Under the pieces are notes generated by a model. It saw nothing but the letters and a program-made list of their open reading frames with translations, did no database searches and had not been told where the DNA came from. From the NCBI GenBank assembly GCA_000231825.2, contig JH720305.1, positions 1,439,557 through 1,503,556 on the forward strand: a stretch of DNA of 64,000 bases, in the 5' to 3' direction. This DNA comes from Tetrahymena elliotti 4EA (Eukaryota; Ciliophora; Oligohymenophorea; Hymenostomatida; Tetrahymenidae). The first letter of the stretch is position 1; every line of letters starts with the position of its first letter. Positions 12,601 to 24,023 of the stretch are shown here, one piece after another. The position numbers and the translations under genes are program-made.

Positions 12601-14620
12601 CAAAATAAATAGGTAAGTATTTAAGTAAATTTATGAATTAAGAGTAAAAAAAGCTTTTTTTGATTAAATGTTTATTTATTAATTAAATAATCATTCTATT
12701 TATTAAATTTATTTACTTATTTCTTTATTTATCACTTTCAATTTTTCTAATCCTTAGTTGCTTCTTTTCAATAAAAATTAAAACAATTTTTTATATTCTG
12801 AATAGCGAAAACAATATTGGCACAGAAGGAGCAAAAAATATTGGAATGAGCTGAGAAAAGTGTCAAAATATCTCTTTTCTGAAGCTCAATATTTAGTAAT
12901 TTGTTAAATACTATTATTTTTTGAAATAAATTATAATCAAGTACAAATGAAAGAAAATAAAAAATAAATAAGTAGATAGATAAGTTAGTAAGTAAATTAA
13001 GAAAGTAATAGTTGATTTTGATTAAATATATTTTATTAATCTAACAATTAATCAATCAATTTAAAAATTTAGATTTTTCTTTCTTTCAAATTTAAATTTT
13101 TTATTTTCACTGATAGTTCTAATAATCTTGGTTCAGAAGGAGTAAAAAATATTGGAATGAGTTTAGAAAAGTGCCAAAATATAATTTCTTTGAATCTCAA
13201 TCTTAGGTAAATTTTTTTATTAAATATTGATTGAATTGGCATTTTAATTTAAAAGATTAATTACAAAATATGAAAAAAAAAGAAAGTAAACAAGAAAATT
13301 ATAATAGTAGATAAAATTTGCTTTCAGTTAAATTTTCAATATTTATGAATCAATCATTCAATTAAAATATTTATTAATTTATGCATTAATTCTACATTTC
13401 AATTTTCTGATTTATCACTTTTTATATCAAAAAAATTGAATCAAATTTGTTATTTTATGATTAGTGATAATAATCTTAGAGCAGAAGGAGTAAAAATATT
13501 GGTATGAGCCTAAAAAAGTGCAAAAATATTAGTTCTTTGAATCTTAATCTTGGGTAATTTTGTTAAATTCTGAGTAAAAAAACAACTAAAGAAATAAGTT
13601 TATAAATAAGTAAATGAATAAGGAAGTAGTAAGTATCCAGGAGTTACTTTAAATTAAATATTTTTTATCAAACAATCAACCAGTTTAAATATTTATTTAC
13701 TTATTTTTTATTTCTTACTCTTAATTTTTCTTACCTATCTCTTTTATTTTCAAAAAATTAAAACAAATTTTTTATCCTTTGATCAAATATAATCAATCAA
13801 ATAAAATATTTATTTATTTATTTTCTTATTTCTTATTTTCAGTTTTTTTATATATTTAACAAAAAAAATTAAAACAAATTTGTTACATTATGATTAGTGG
13901 GTGTAATCTCAGAGAAGAAGGAGCAAAAAATGTTGGGATGAGCTTAGAAAAGTTCCAAAATATCATTTTTTTGAATCTCGATCTTAGGTAATTTTGTTAA
14001 ATTCTGATTTAATTAATTTAATTAGGTTTTTAACTAAGTAAAAAGGAATTGAATAAGTAAATTAGTTAGAAGTAAAAAAAGCTGCTTTTGATAAAATATT
14101 TATTTATTAATTAAACAATCAGTTAATTTACATTTTATTTACTTGTTTCTAAATTTCTTGTTTTTAATTTTTTTATCTACTACCTTTATATATCAAAACA
14201 AAATCTTATTTTCTTATTAGTTACAATCATCTTGGTGTAGAAGGAGCAAATAGTATAGGAATGAACTTAGAAAAGTGCTTAAATATCAATTCTTTGTATC
14301 TGAATCTTGAGTAATTTTGTTAAATAGTGATTTAATTAGGTATTTAAGCAAATGAAATATTAAGTAAAAATGAATGAAAGAAAATAAAATAGTAGGGAGT
14401 AAATAAAAGCTACTTTTTATTAAATATTAATCAAACAATCAGTCAATTTTTTATATTTCTTTATTGAATATTTAATATATTTTAAAAATTTTTTAAAAGT
14501 TGGAGTAATATTGGTTAACAAGGCTAACTTGGATTAAGATCAAAACTTTTTAAAGCAAAAAGAAAGTCAAAGTACTATATTTTTATTGAAATACTAACTT
14601 AGTATGATAGAAATCGTCAG
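9629..14620 (+). CDS. Pseudokinase with exon-per-repeat leucine-rich repeats; possibly decaying
   Basis: The start is ATG at 9629 (MGNLIAKK, a possible N-myristoylation site). Five kinase exons follow: 9629-9983, 10031-10201, 10256-10311, 10367-10435 and 10486-10846. The first four junctions have matching phases. Visible motifs are the glycine loop GKGEFSQV (41-48), VAIK with Lys63, HNNIKPEN (156-163), DYG (177-179), the YKSPEVV activation segment and SDVFSIGQ. The catalytic Asp of HRD is Asn, so phosphotransfer is doubtful and this is called a pseudokinase. Downstream, eleven 90-nt exons (11039-14310) each encode one leucine-rich repeat of the form NNLGxEGAKNIGMSLEKC. Several repeats carry TGA or a one-base deletion, and the phase between the last kinase exon and the first repeat does not match simply. 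The gene may be partly or wholly non-functional. The 3' end is uncertain: a last exon near 14509 stays open well beyond the given end. Confidence 0.7.
11039..14310 (+). repeat. Tandem array of eleven LRR exon-plus-intron units
   Basis: Eleven near-identical exons start at 11039, 11371, 11527, 11861, 12150, 12457, 12806, 13117, 13465, 13898 and 14221. Nine are exactly 90 nt, and most begin after a TAG acceptor and end at GTAATTTT or similar. The exons enter and leave in the same phase, so each can be duplicated or skipped without a shift. The intervening 60-350-bp introns are also related: they share AGTAAGTAAGTAA-like stretches, runs of TATTTATT and CAATCAATC, and a pyrimidine-rich end. The duplicated unit was therefore exon plus intron. 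Lesions: exon 2 is one base short at its 5' end, exons 4 and 9 (11861, 13465) are 89 nt, and exons 6 and 7 carry in-frame TGA at 12512-12514 and 12852-12854. Confidence 0.85.
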
Positions 14621-15714
14621 CATTAATAACTTTTAATTACAGTAAAAATATATAAATATTTTAGTCATAGATTTCTAGAAATTTTGGATTAATTAATTTA
14701 TATTTTTCTGATTAAAATTAGATCTTTTCTTTTTAATTCAATCTATTACAACTTAAATTAATTTATCTAAAAAAAACTCATAAAGTCAGTAATACTTGAT
14801 AATAAATATCAAATATTGTAAAAAATAAAAAGCAGAAAATATATTCAATAAAATTAAAATTAATTCAGTTTATATTTGAGAAATTTGGAATCCAAATTAT
14901 TTACTTTATCAATTAAGAAAATATGCTATTTCTCACTAGTTCTTTTGTTCATTTTAAAATATAAAAATAATTTATTATGGAATAATAGTTTTTTGTTGGT
15001 TTATTGATAGGATTTTTTTTAACTATTTTCTAAACAATTATAATTCATAATATTGTTTTTATAATAATAAATTAATTTAAGATAAGATAAGCTTTTTTAC
15101 AAAAATAATCTTAGAAACAACCCATTCCTGTTTTATCGCAATTTTTCTCAATAAAAATATTTCAATGAAACATTCTTTGAAATTATCAGAATAAAGTTAA
15201 ATGCTTATACTTGCAATAGTATAGCTCTAAAAAATTTAATTACTTCTTTTTTTCATTTAATATTATTTTTTTTATCTAGAGATTTTAAATTTCATAGAAA
15301 TTTAAAGAGAATATTTATTTCTAAACTTCAGCATACTAAAAAATCAATCAAGCAAAATTAATTGCGTTTTTAATGGTTATCTTTTACCTTTGTTTATTTT
15401 AATGAAATATTTAAAAAGAAAAAAATAATCGAAAAAAAGTTATGTGTATTAGCATGCATAGATGTGCTGTAAGCTGATATCAAGGATATACTTTTTTAAG
15501 ATATAATAAGAAAACCTTATAATAATTTCAGCTTTTGTTTGATTTACATTTATAATTTAATAATTATTATTTCAAATTTTTAATAAAATCAATCAAAGAT
15601 TGAGAAAACAAAATAACTACAATCTGAGGAAGTTTAACTTCACAGTAAAAATTTTAAGATACATAACAAATATTTGGTTAAAAGAATAAAATCTTTTGTT
15701 TTTTAGACCTTAGT
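14621..15714. other. Intergenic or 3' extension of the pseudokinase-LRR gene
   Basis: This is AT-rich sequence between two plus-strand genes. A frame from the preceding gene's possible last exon remains open to about 15008, but its composition looks like chance. The TTTTTTAG just before the next start codon could be a 5' UTR splice acceptor. Confidence 0.5.
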
Positions 15715-18702
15715 ATGGTTAGGGATTCGAATTTTAATTTAGAATAAGAAATAGAAAAAGAAAAAGAATAAAATACTAAAGAAATAGAACTCAAAAATAG
15801 CAATTGTTAACAAAATCAACAATGCTATGAAAATGTAAGTTAAGGTTAAAAAAATAATGCTTCTGAAATAATAATAGATTAAGTTGGTGATCAGTTTTTA
15901 TGCTAAGAGTGTACTACTATTCATAAAAGAAATAGAAAATCTTAAAAATAAATTGTAGAAGTAGACCATAAAAAGATATTAAGTTAGAGTTAGGAGGAGC
16001 TCATAACTAGGCTAAATTAGCAAAATTTAAAATATACAAAAGAATATTTGGATCTGATTATTTTAACTATGGAAGAAAAGAACTACTATCTAATCAGCTA
16101 TCTAACTTCAGGTGGATAATCAGATATCTTTAAAGGATACTACAAAAGTGAAGATGGAAAGAAATTTGATAGAGTGTTCAAAATAATTCTATCAGATTCC
16201 AGTGATATATAAGACTAAATGAGTGAATATAATTTGCTTAAATCTATTTCTTATCCTATAAATATAATTCAATTTTATGACTTAATCTGGATTGAATCAG
16301 AGTCTATTTGTATAATTATAATTGAGCATTGTGAAAGGAGCTTAGAAGAAGAATTAATGCATATGTTTTAAAAGAATATTTAGTATACTTAAGCTCATTT
16401 TGCCTAAATCGTTTTTGATCTTATTGATGGGTTAATAGAATTGAGGGCTCATAATATTATTCATTAAGATATTAAACCTTAAAATATACTAAAGACTGCG
16501 TAAGGTAATTATGTTTATACAGATTTTGGAATATCTGGGTAACTTAAAGGCAAAGAAAAAGAATTTGAAATTAAAGGGTATACTCTTTACTTCAGTCCAC
16601 CTGAATAGCTTACATAGCAAAATATTTCTAATTATAAAGGTGATATATTTTCTCTGGGGAAGACTTTTTAAAGATTAATTAAGTTTTATAAAAGTTGTTA
16701 GAGGGAAATAAATTTTTTCTGTCCCTTTTTACAAGAATTGGAATTACTTATAGAAAATTAAATGATTAATAATTCTTGTGATGATCGAATTGATTGCTTG
16801 GATTTAATATAATCTGTTTATGATATTGTGTTGCGTCAAGATTTAAAAAATATTTCAGCTGCTTATTTAGAAAAAATAAATAAAATTATTTCATTAAATA
16901 AATACGATAATAAGAAAGATATCCCTTTTGTACTCAAAGCTAAGAAAATATACAATTACCTTCATTTATAAATTAGGCTACATTTGAATAATATTATTCT
17001 TCTCAAATACTAAATTGACTCTGCTCATGTTGATTTTCTTTTACTGAGCTCAAAGATTTCTCTTTAGCAAATGAAAATGATACCTGATTGTATTTAATAG
17101 ATTTCAATATGCTTCTATGATTTAGGAGAAATAAATAGAGCAATTCAATATCAAGAAGAGGCCTTAAAACTTTATAAAAAAATATATAGAGAAAATCATC
17201 ATTCAATAGCCACTTCTTACAATAATTTAGGAGAATTGTATGCAATTTTAGGATCAACTTAAACAGCTTTAGAATTTCAGCTAAAATCTTTAGAGATGAT
17301 TAAATTCCTATTCAAAAATGATCACCCTTCAATTTATATTTGCTTAAGTAATATAGGAAAAAGGTTTTCTGAATAAGGAAATTTTTAAAAAGCTTTAGAA
17401 TATCAAAGATAATCTCTCAAAATAAGATAGAGTTTGTATGAAGGAAACCACTAATCAATTGCAGGTTGCTTGAATATAATTGGAAGTCTTCATGCGAAAT
17501 TAAAAGAGCCTAAAATTGCATTAAAATTTTAATTAGATGCCCTATCTATGTATAGGGAGATGATACTTGAAGAAAATCATCCTGAAATAGCAGCTTGTTT
17601 AAATAATGTAGGAAAAAGATATGATGAAATTGAAGAGAATAAGACTGCTTTAATTTATTTCACAAAAGCCTTAGAAATGAATTAAATATTATATAGCCAT
17701 GACCATCCTATGGTAGCTACTTCTCTATGCAATATAGGTTAGATATATGCCAAGATAGGGTAAACTTAAAAAGGGTTGTAATATCAGTTAGAAGCTCTGA
17801 AAGTTAAATAGACAATATACCCTCCAAATCATCCAAAACTCTCACAAATCCTGAATAATATAGGATAGAGATATGCTGAACTAGGTTAATCCTAAGTTGG
17901 ATTAGCTTATTAGCTCAAATCTTTAGAAATCAGAAAGAAATCAGAGTAAGGAAATAACCTAAACACTGCATAGTCACTAGACAGTGTAGGTGAAAGATAT
18001 GCAGAACTAAAAGATTATCAAAAGGCACTTACTTTTTAAAAAGAAGGCTTACAAATGAGAAAGACTTTATTGAAAGGAAACCATATACTTATAGCTTCTT
18101 CTTTGGAAAATGTTGGAGAAAGATATGCTTAGCTAAATTAAAAATAAACTGCATTAACTCACTAACTACAAGCACTTAAAATGTATAAAAAAATATTCCA
18201 TGAAGATAATTATCATAAAGCATGCTGCATGAACAATGTGGGTAAAAGATATGATGAAATAGGAGATTTAGAAAATGCATTAAAGCTGCAAATTTAATCT
18301 TTAGAAATGAAGAAAAGGATATTTTAAAAAGATCATCCAAGCATTGCTTTGTCATTAAATAATGTAGGTGAAAGATACTCTAAAATGGGAAATCTTTAGT
18401 AAGCAGTAAATTATCAGCTTTAATCTCTTTAAATGTATGAAAATCTCTTTGATAAAAACCATTCTTATGTTAAAACACTCCTCTAAAATATAGTAAGCAA
18501 ATATATTTAATTAAAGTAGTTTGAGAAAGCAGATAAATACTAAAAATAGTTAGCAGAAATTAAATTATAAACAAATAAGAACTAATTACCTTTTTAAAAA
18601 TCTTCAAGCTCCGATTCTAAGCAATAAACTGATCAAAAACTTGATGAAAATCTGCCATCAAGTTTGTAAGAGATACAAAAACCATTATAAAAGTCATGGT
18701 GA
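15715..18702 (+). CDS. Protein kinase fused to twelve TPR repeats (kinesin-light-chain type)
   Basis: One continuous frame of 995 residues runs from ATG 15715 to TGA 18700-18702, unusual here for having no intron. A polar N-terminus of about 120 residues precedes a kinase domain. Visible motifs are the glycine loop SGGQSDIFKG (132-141), VFK with Lys156, HQDIKPQN (250-257), DFG (270-272), SPPE (294-297) and KGDIFSLGK. The catalytic Asp and the DFG Asp are kept, so activity is plausible; Arg of HRD is Gln. After a helical linker, about twelve 42-residue tetratricopeptide repeats occupy residues about 460-950. Each has a core like CLNNVGKRYDE followed by ALxxQLQALxM and a His-Pro turn, as in the kinesin-light-chain TPR class. 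These probably bind protein partners. The C-terminus is short and polar. Kinase-TPR fusions are common in ciliates; the substrate is unknown. Confidence 0.92.
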
Positions 18703-18759
18703 AATTTATATTATTAATACGATTGAAAAAGAGAATAATTTTTTAATATTTCACAAATA

Positions 18760-18984
18760 NNNNNNNNNNNNNNNNNNNNNNNNNNNNNNNNNNNNNNNNN
18801 NNNNNNNNNNNNNNNNNNNNNNNNNNNNNNNNNNNNNNNNNNNNNNNNNNNNNNNNNNNNNNNNNNNNNNNNNNNNNNNNNNNNNNNNNNNNNNNNNNNN
18901 NNNNNNNNNNNNNNNNNNNNNNNNNNNNNNNNNNNNNNNNNNNNNNNNNNNNNNNNNNNNNNNNNNNNNNNNNNNNNNNNNNNN
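18760..18984. other. Assembly gap (225 N)
   Basis: Unsequenced run of N just downstream of the kinase-TPR gene. Any translation across it is meaningless. Confidence 0.99.
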
Positions 18985-19316
18985 AAATATTCCTATCAGA
19001 TTAAAATAAAATGTTATATTTATAATTAATTTTTAGTTATTAATTACAGTGTATTTAATTTTATATTTTCTTTTTTACTATTCTTATATTTTTCATAGTC
19101 ATACTTTTGAGTAAAAATAAAAATACAATTATGAACCAATTTAATATTTAATTTTTGCTTTCGTTAATGGTTTATTTCATTATAATATTTTATGAAACTT
19201 TTTCTTTACTTTTATCTGCTTTTTGTGTTACTTCAATTCAAAATATATTAATAAATGAAAAAATAAATAAAATTAATTAATTAAATAAATTTTTCACTAC
19301 ATTAAAAAAGTAAAAA

Positions 19317-22300
19317 ATGTTTTTAGCAGTAAATAATAAAGTAGTAAGAATAGAAGAAGTATTATTTGCTAAATATGACCAAAATATAGAGTTAATTTAT
19401 TATTTTTAATCAAAAGTTTGAAGAATACAACTAAGTGCTAATAGAGAAGCTAAATATATATAAAAAGTTTTTATTAATTATTGCACCATAGATTTTACAT
19501 ATTTAATATTTATTTTAAAGATTTGAGGAAAGTTCATAAGAAAGTATAATAGACTTAGGTCAAAAAATATCTAAATGCACTAAGCTCAAAATATTAGACT
19601 TAGATCTTTAGTATTTTCCATTTATCTGCTCAAAATATATTATTTTTTATTTAAAAATATTATAAGAAACAATTCTATTGAGGAAAAAGGTGTTTTAAAC
19701 CTTTTTTAAGCTATATGTACATGTAATGACTTGGAGTACTTTAGATTAGTTGTGGCGTAAATATATATTTGTCAAATTTATTATTGAACAACTATCATTT
19801 ACTAAATAGAGAAAATAGAATAGGGTTGCTTGGAACAGAAGTATTAGCATAAAATATCTAAAAGTTAGGAAACTTAAAAGAACTTGATTTGAATTTACAG
19901 TAAATAAATATATAATTTTTTTAAATTCAAAACAAATTTATTTTAAATTTTTATTAAAAAGAGGAACAAATCAAACTTAAAAATCGATATTTTACCTTTT
20001 TGATAACCTTTCTAGATGCCCAAATCTCACAAACTTCAGCTTGATGCTAAAGTAAAATTGTTTGCATAAAAAGAATATAAATTATTTTGAAATAATTAGA
20101 AATAATATGATAGAGGATGGTATTGTTCAAATTGCTAAAAGTCTTTAAAATTCAAAGAGCTTAAAAAATTTCTAATTGAATGTTAGGTAAAATAATTTTT
20201 TTTTAATTTTTAAATTAATTTTATTTATAAAAAATTAAGCTTCAATTTTATCAAAGGGACTGACTTGATCAGTTTTAGCTAAGAGCTCTCAAAATGTTTA
20301 AGTCTTACTTCTTTTAGTTTGTCTATTTAGTAAAAATAACAATTATTTTATTTATAAATTCAAAAATAACTTTTTAAAAATTCAAAGGGGAAACAAACAA
20401 ATTTAGATTAAAGACGTTGAAGATTCTGTTCTTTACATAATTAAGCTTCCCGATTTATTAGATCTAAGCTTAAATATAGAGTAAAATAAATCCTTTTGTA
20501 ATCAATAAAACTAATTTAACATATTTAAAATTTAGAGGTCTGTTTGGAGGATAAAATTAGCAACAAAATTTTTCTATAGTTTTTAAAAATATTCTAACTT
20601 GTAAAACTTTATCAAAGCTTAATCTTTGCTTATCGTAAAAATTATATTTTTAATCTATAAAAAATTAATCTTTTAAATTAATCACAAGCAACAATAACTT
20701 ATCTAACTAATAAATGGAGGAAATAGCAGAATAATTACAATCAGCTCATTACATAAAAAACCTATCTTTGAAATTCGAGTAAATTTTTTAAAATAAAATT
20801 TTATTAAATGATTATTCTTATTTAGAAGCAACAGTGTTGGTGATAAGGGTTTCATATCTTTTTCTGAATCAATGTCTCAGTTAAAAAATTTGAAAGTTCT
20901 AAAATTAAATTTTGAGTAAATAAAATTTATTTTTATTTTGAGTATAAATATTAATTATTTTTTAGTCGAAACTAAATCAGATCAAATGGAATCATTTCTT
21001 TTGCTAATTCCTTACAAAATTTGTAAGGTATCTAAAACCTTGAGTTAAGTTTTATGTAATTAAACTTATAAAATGTCTTAAAAAGTTAATTAATTTATTA
21101 TTGCATTTAATTAAAAGCCATAATTAGTATATAGGAGAAGGATTAATAGAATTAGGATAGACTATTTAAAAGCTCTCTCATCTAAAATATTTTAAAATTG
21201 ACACTATGTAAATAGCACTGTTTATTAAATTAATAAAAATATCTCATTCATTTTTTATTAAAAATTTTTGAAAAACAAAAAAATACTTTCTATTACCTTT
21301 TTGAATTTGATCTAAAATTTTAATTTCAAGAGTTTTAATTGATTAAAAAAATTAAAAAAGTTAATGCCTAGTTGAAATAAATCAAATGCTAAGGTTTGGA
21401 GCTTTAGTTTCTAAATGTAAATAATTACAAATATTCTATAGCCAATTTAAGTAATTTCTAGTTCTTTGAATTATTTATTTGAAAATTAATATTATTTTTG
21501 AAAGCTTTCCAATTTAGAATCTAAAAGCAAGAAAGTAAATCTTAACTAAAATCAAGAGAGCTCATAGACTAATTATTTTAAATTGAATATAAAAACTTTG
21601 CTTAAAAAAACTAATTATTATATATATATTTTTGTTCATGTTAGACAAAACTATTTATTAAAATTTTAATTTATTAAAAATCAAAATATAAAAAAATATA
21701 ATTTCTTATAAATGGGAAATAAATTTTCATAATAAAAAGTTATGGTTGTTGATAGAAGGTAAAAAGCATATATTTTATTTTTAGCATTTAAAGAATTAGT
21801 AGTTTAATTCATTTATCTCTCTTCAAAAAATACATTTTTAGATGAAAAATTAATTATATTTCTAAATAAAATAATAGTCAAAAGAGAATGGAATCTAGAT
21901 TTGCTATTAAATTACTTTCTAATTTAACAAAATATTCAAATTTAAAGCAATTTTCCTTAAACTTAAAGTAATTCAAGCTTTTATTTCCTAAAAAAATAAT
22001 TTGTTTATTTATTTTAAGTAATAATCTTATTGATTCAGAAGGACTTTGGGAGTTTTGATTGAGGTAAGTTAAGCAAATTGTAATATTTAAAACTAAGTAT
22101 AAATACTTTATATTTATTTTTTCATAAATTTAATAATCTTTTAATTTAAATATCAAAGTGAAAACGTAATATGTAGCATCGGTGTTGAAAGTTTAGGAAA
22201 TTAATTAAAATTATGTTAATAATTAACATCCTTAGATATTTTCTTGAGGTTTATTCATTAGTTTTTAGATAAAAATTAAACATTAAATTTTTTTATTAGT

Positions 22301-23270
22301 TATAATTAAAAAATTGGATGGCATAATTAAATTTTCTTAATGCTTAAGTGAGTTAGTTAATTTAACTCAAGTTATTTTAGATTTCTTGTAAAAATTAATT
22401 TTTTAAATTAATAAAAATTTAATAGATTTTAAATTTAAAGTTAATTTGGGCTCTTAAGGTGTCACTAAACTAAGTTAAAATTTATAGAATTGTCCTAATT
22501 TAACTAGTATTGTACTATACCTTGGGTATGTAGATATATAATTTAAAAAAACTAATTCTTATATTTAAAAATAGATCAAATTTAATTGAATCAAAAGGAT
22601 GCTTGCAATTAGCTGCATATTTGTTTAACTGTCCAAAGTTATTGAAACTTCATATAGGATTGAAGTATATAATTGAAAATTAAATTAAAGTTAATGCTAT
22701 TTTAAATTCATAACAATATAGGATTTTTGGGATTAAAATCTCTTGGGATAGAAATATCTAATTGCAAAATCATTAAAGATCTTAGCATCTAACTAAGGTA
22801 AATTGGCATCTATATTTTATTAACCTTTTAATATATTAAAATATCATAAATAAGCTATCTACATTTTTTTATGGCCAGTCTTCATTTTAAGTAAAGTGAT
22901 TGCAATATTTTTTCAAGAAAAGTCAATTATATTAAGAAAATCTTTCAAATTTTATTTATTTTTCTTTAAACTTTTTAATGAGCAATAAACTAAATTTAAA
23001 AGCTTTATTGAAAATTTTTTATTTTAAGTTTATTTATTTATTTGATTAAAGTGATTGTGATATATAGAAGGAAGGTGTTCTTGAATTTGGAAAGCTTGTA
23101 AAAAAAAATTAAATTCTTACTTAATTTTAATTTGACATAAAGTATTTTATTAAATTTGTTTACTTATTTCTAATACATAAATTTTTTAAAAACAAGATGG
23201 AATTTATCAAAGATGCTTGAAAGAACATATTTGATTAATTAAGTTAAAAAAATCAAAAGGTTAGTGTTCT
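19317..23270 (+). CDS. Leucine-rich-repeat protein in many small exons
   Basis: A series of 80-100-bp blocks, each flanked by AG and GTAAAT-like sites, encodes LRRs of the same general form as the gene at 9629 but much more diverged. Examples are NRIGLLGTEVLAQNIQKL (near 19810), NNMIEDGIVQIAKSLQ (near 20090), NNLSNQQMEEIAEQLQ (near 20695), SVGDKGFISFSESMSQL (near 20835), NRSNLIESKGCLQLAAYL (near 22560) and EGVLEFGKLVKK (near 23070). At least fifteen such blocks are visible; between them the sequence is very AT-rich and non-coding. The start chosen is ATG 19317 (MFLAVNNKVVRIEEV). That frame meets TGA at 19419-19421 and then continues with plausible coding (QLSANREAKYIQKVF), so there is either a short intron or a nonsense change. 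Exon borders and both ends are approximate. The role is probably protein-protein interaction; the partner is unknown. Confidence 0.65.
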
Positions 23271-24023
23271 TTTCTGTAAAGTGTTGATTAGTCAGCTAAA
23301 TCTAATTTCAGATTTATTATTTCATTTTAAAAAATTAAATCTACATTCATCAAATTAACAAGTTTATCAGTTAACATTAATCATTTATAAAAGTTGACTC
23401 AATCATTTTTAATTGATCATAATTAATATTAGTAGTATGGTGTAATTTATAAATATTTTAAAATGTATAAGTATTTTAGATTGGGAACTTAAATCTCTAT
23501 AACTTTATTTTCATATTTATTCAGAGATAAATTTATTTATTAGGTTAAACTGATAACTTTTAACTATGAAAAAAGTAATAGGGAGGGAATTACTTTTAAA
23601 TAAATTGAACAAAATATTAATTTGATTAATTATTATTTTGTTGATTTTTCCCCACTTTAATGATTTCTTAAATTTTATACTATTTTATGAAAATTAGAGG
23701 TTTATTTTTAATTAATAAAAAATGAAGTTTTTAATTAATAATTACTAAAATGGATTAAAAAGAATGATTTTTAGTGCTTAAATATCTGTTTAATCAATTA
23801 ATATTTTAATTGTTTGTTCTTTAAATTTTTATTTTTTTGTAAGAATAAATTCAAGGTATATTTGAATATTGGTATTAAATTTTTTTATTGTTAAGTTATT
23901 TGTTGTTTTTATCTGTAAAGAAAATGATACTTTTAGCTAGTATAAATACAAAAATTTCGAAGATAAAATAAGAACTAAATAATAAAAAATTTTAAAATTC
24001 AGATGAATATTTAATTTATTTAA
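23271..24023. other. Intergenic between convergent genes
   Basis: AT-rich sequence between the 3' ends of the plus-strand LRR gene and the minus-strand Q/N-rich gene. No feature seen. Confidence 0.6.

Noticed and set aside
11039..14310. CRISPR-like spaced repeats
   Set aside because: Units are 90-nt coding exons with splice sites and related introns, not short identical repeats with unique spacers.
18641..19009. Open frame spanning the run of N
   Set aside because: Most of it is unsequenced gap; its first part is the out-of-frame end of the kinase-TPR gene.
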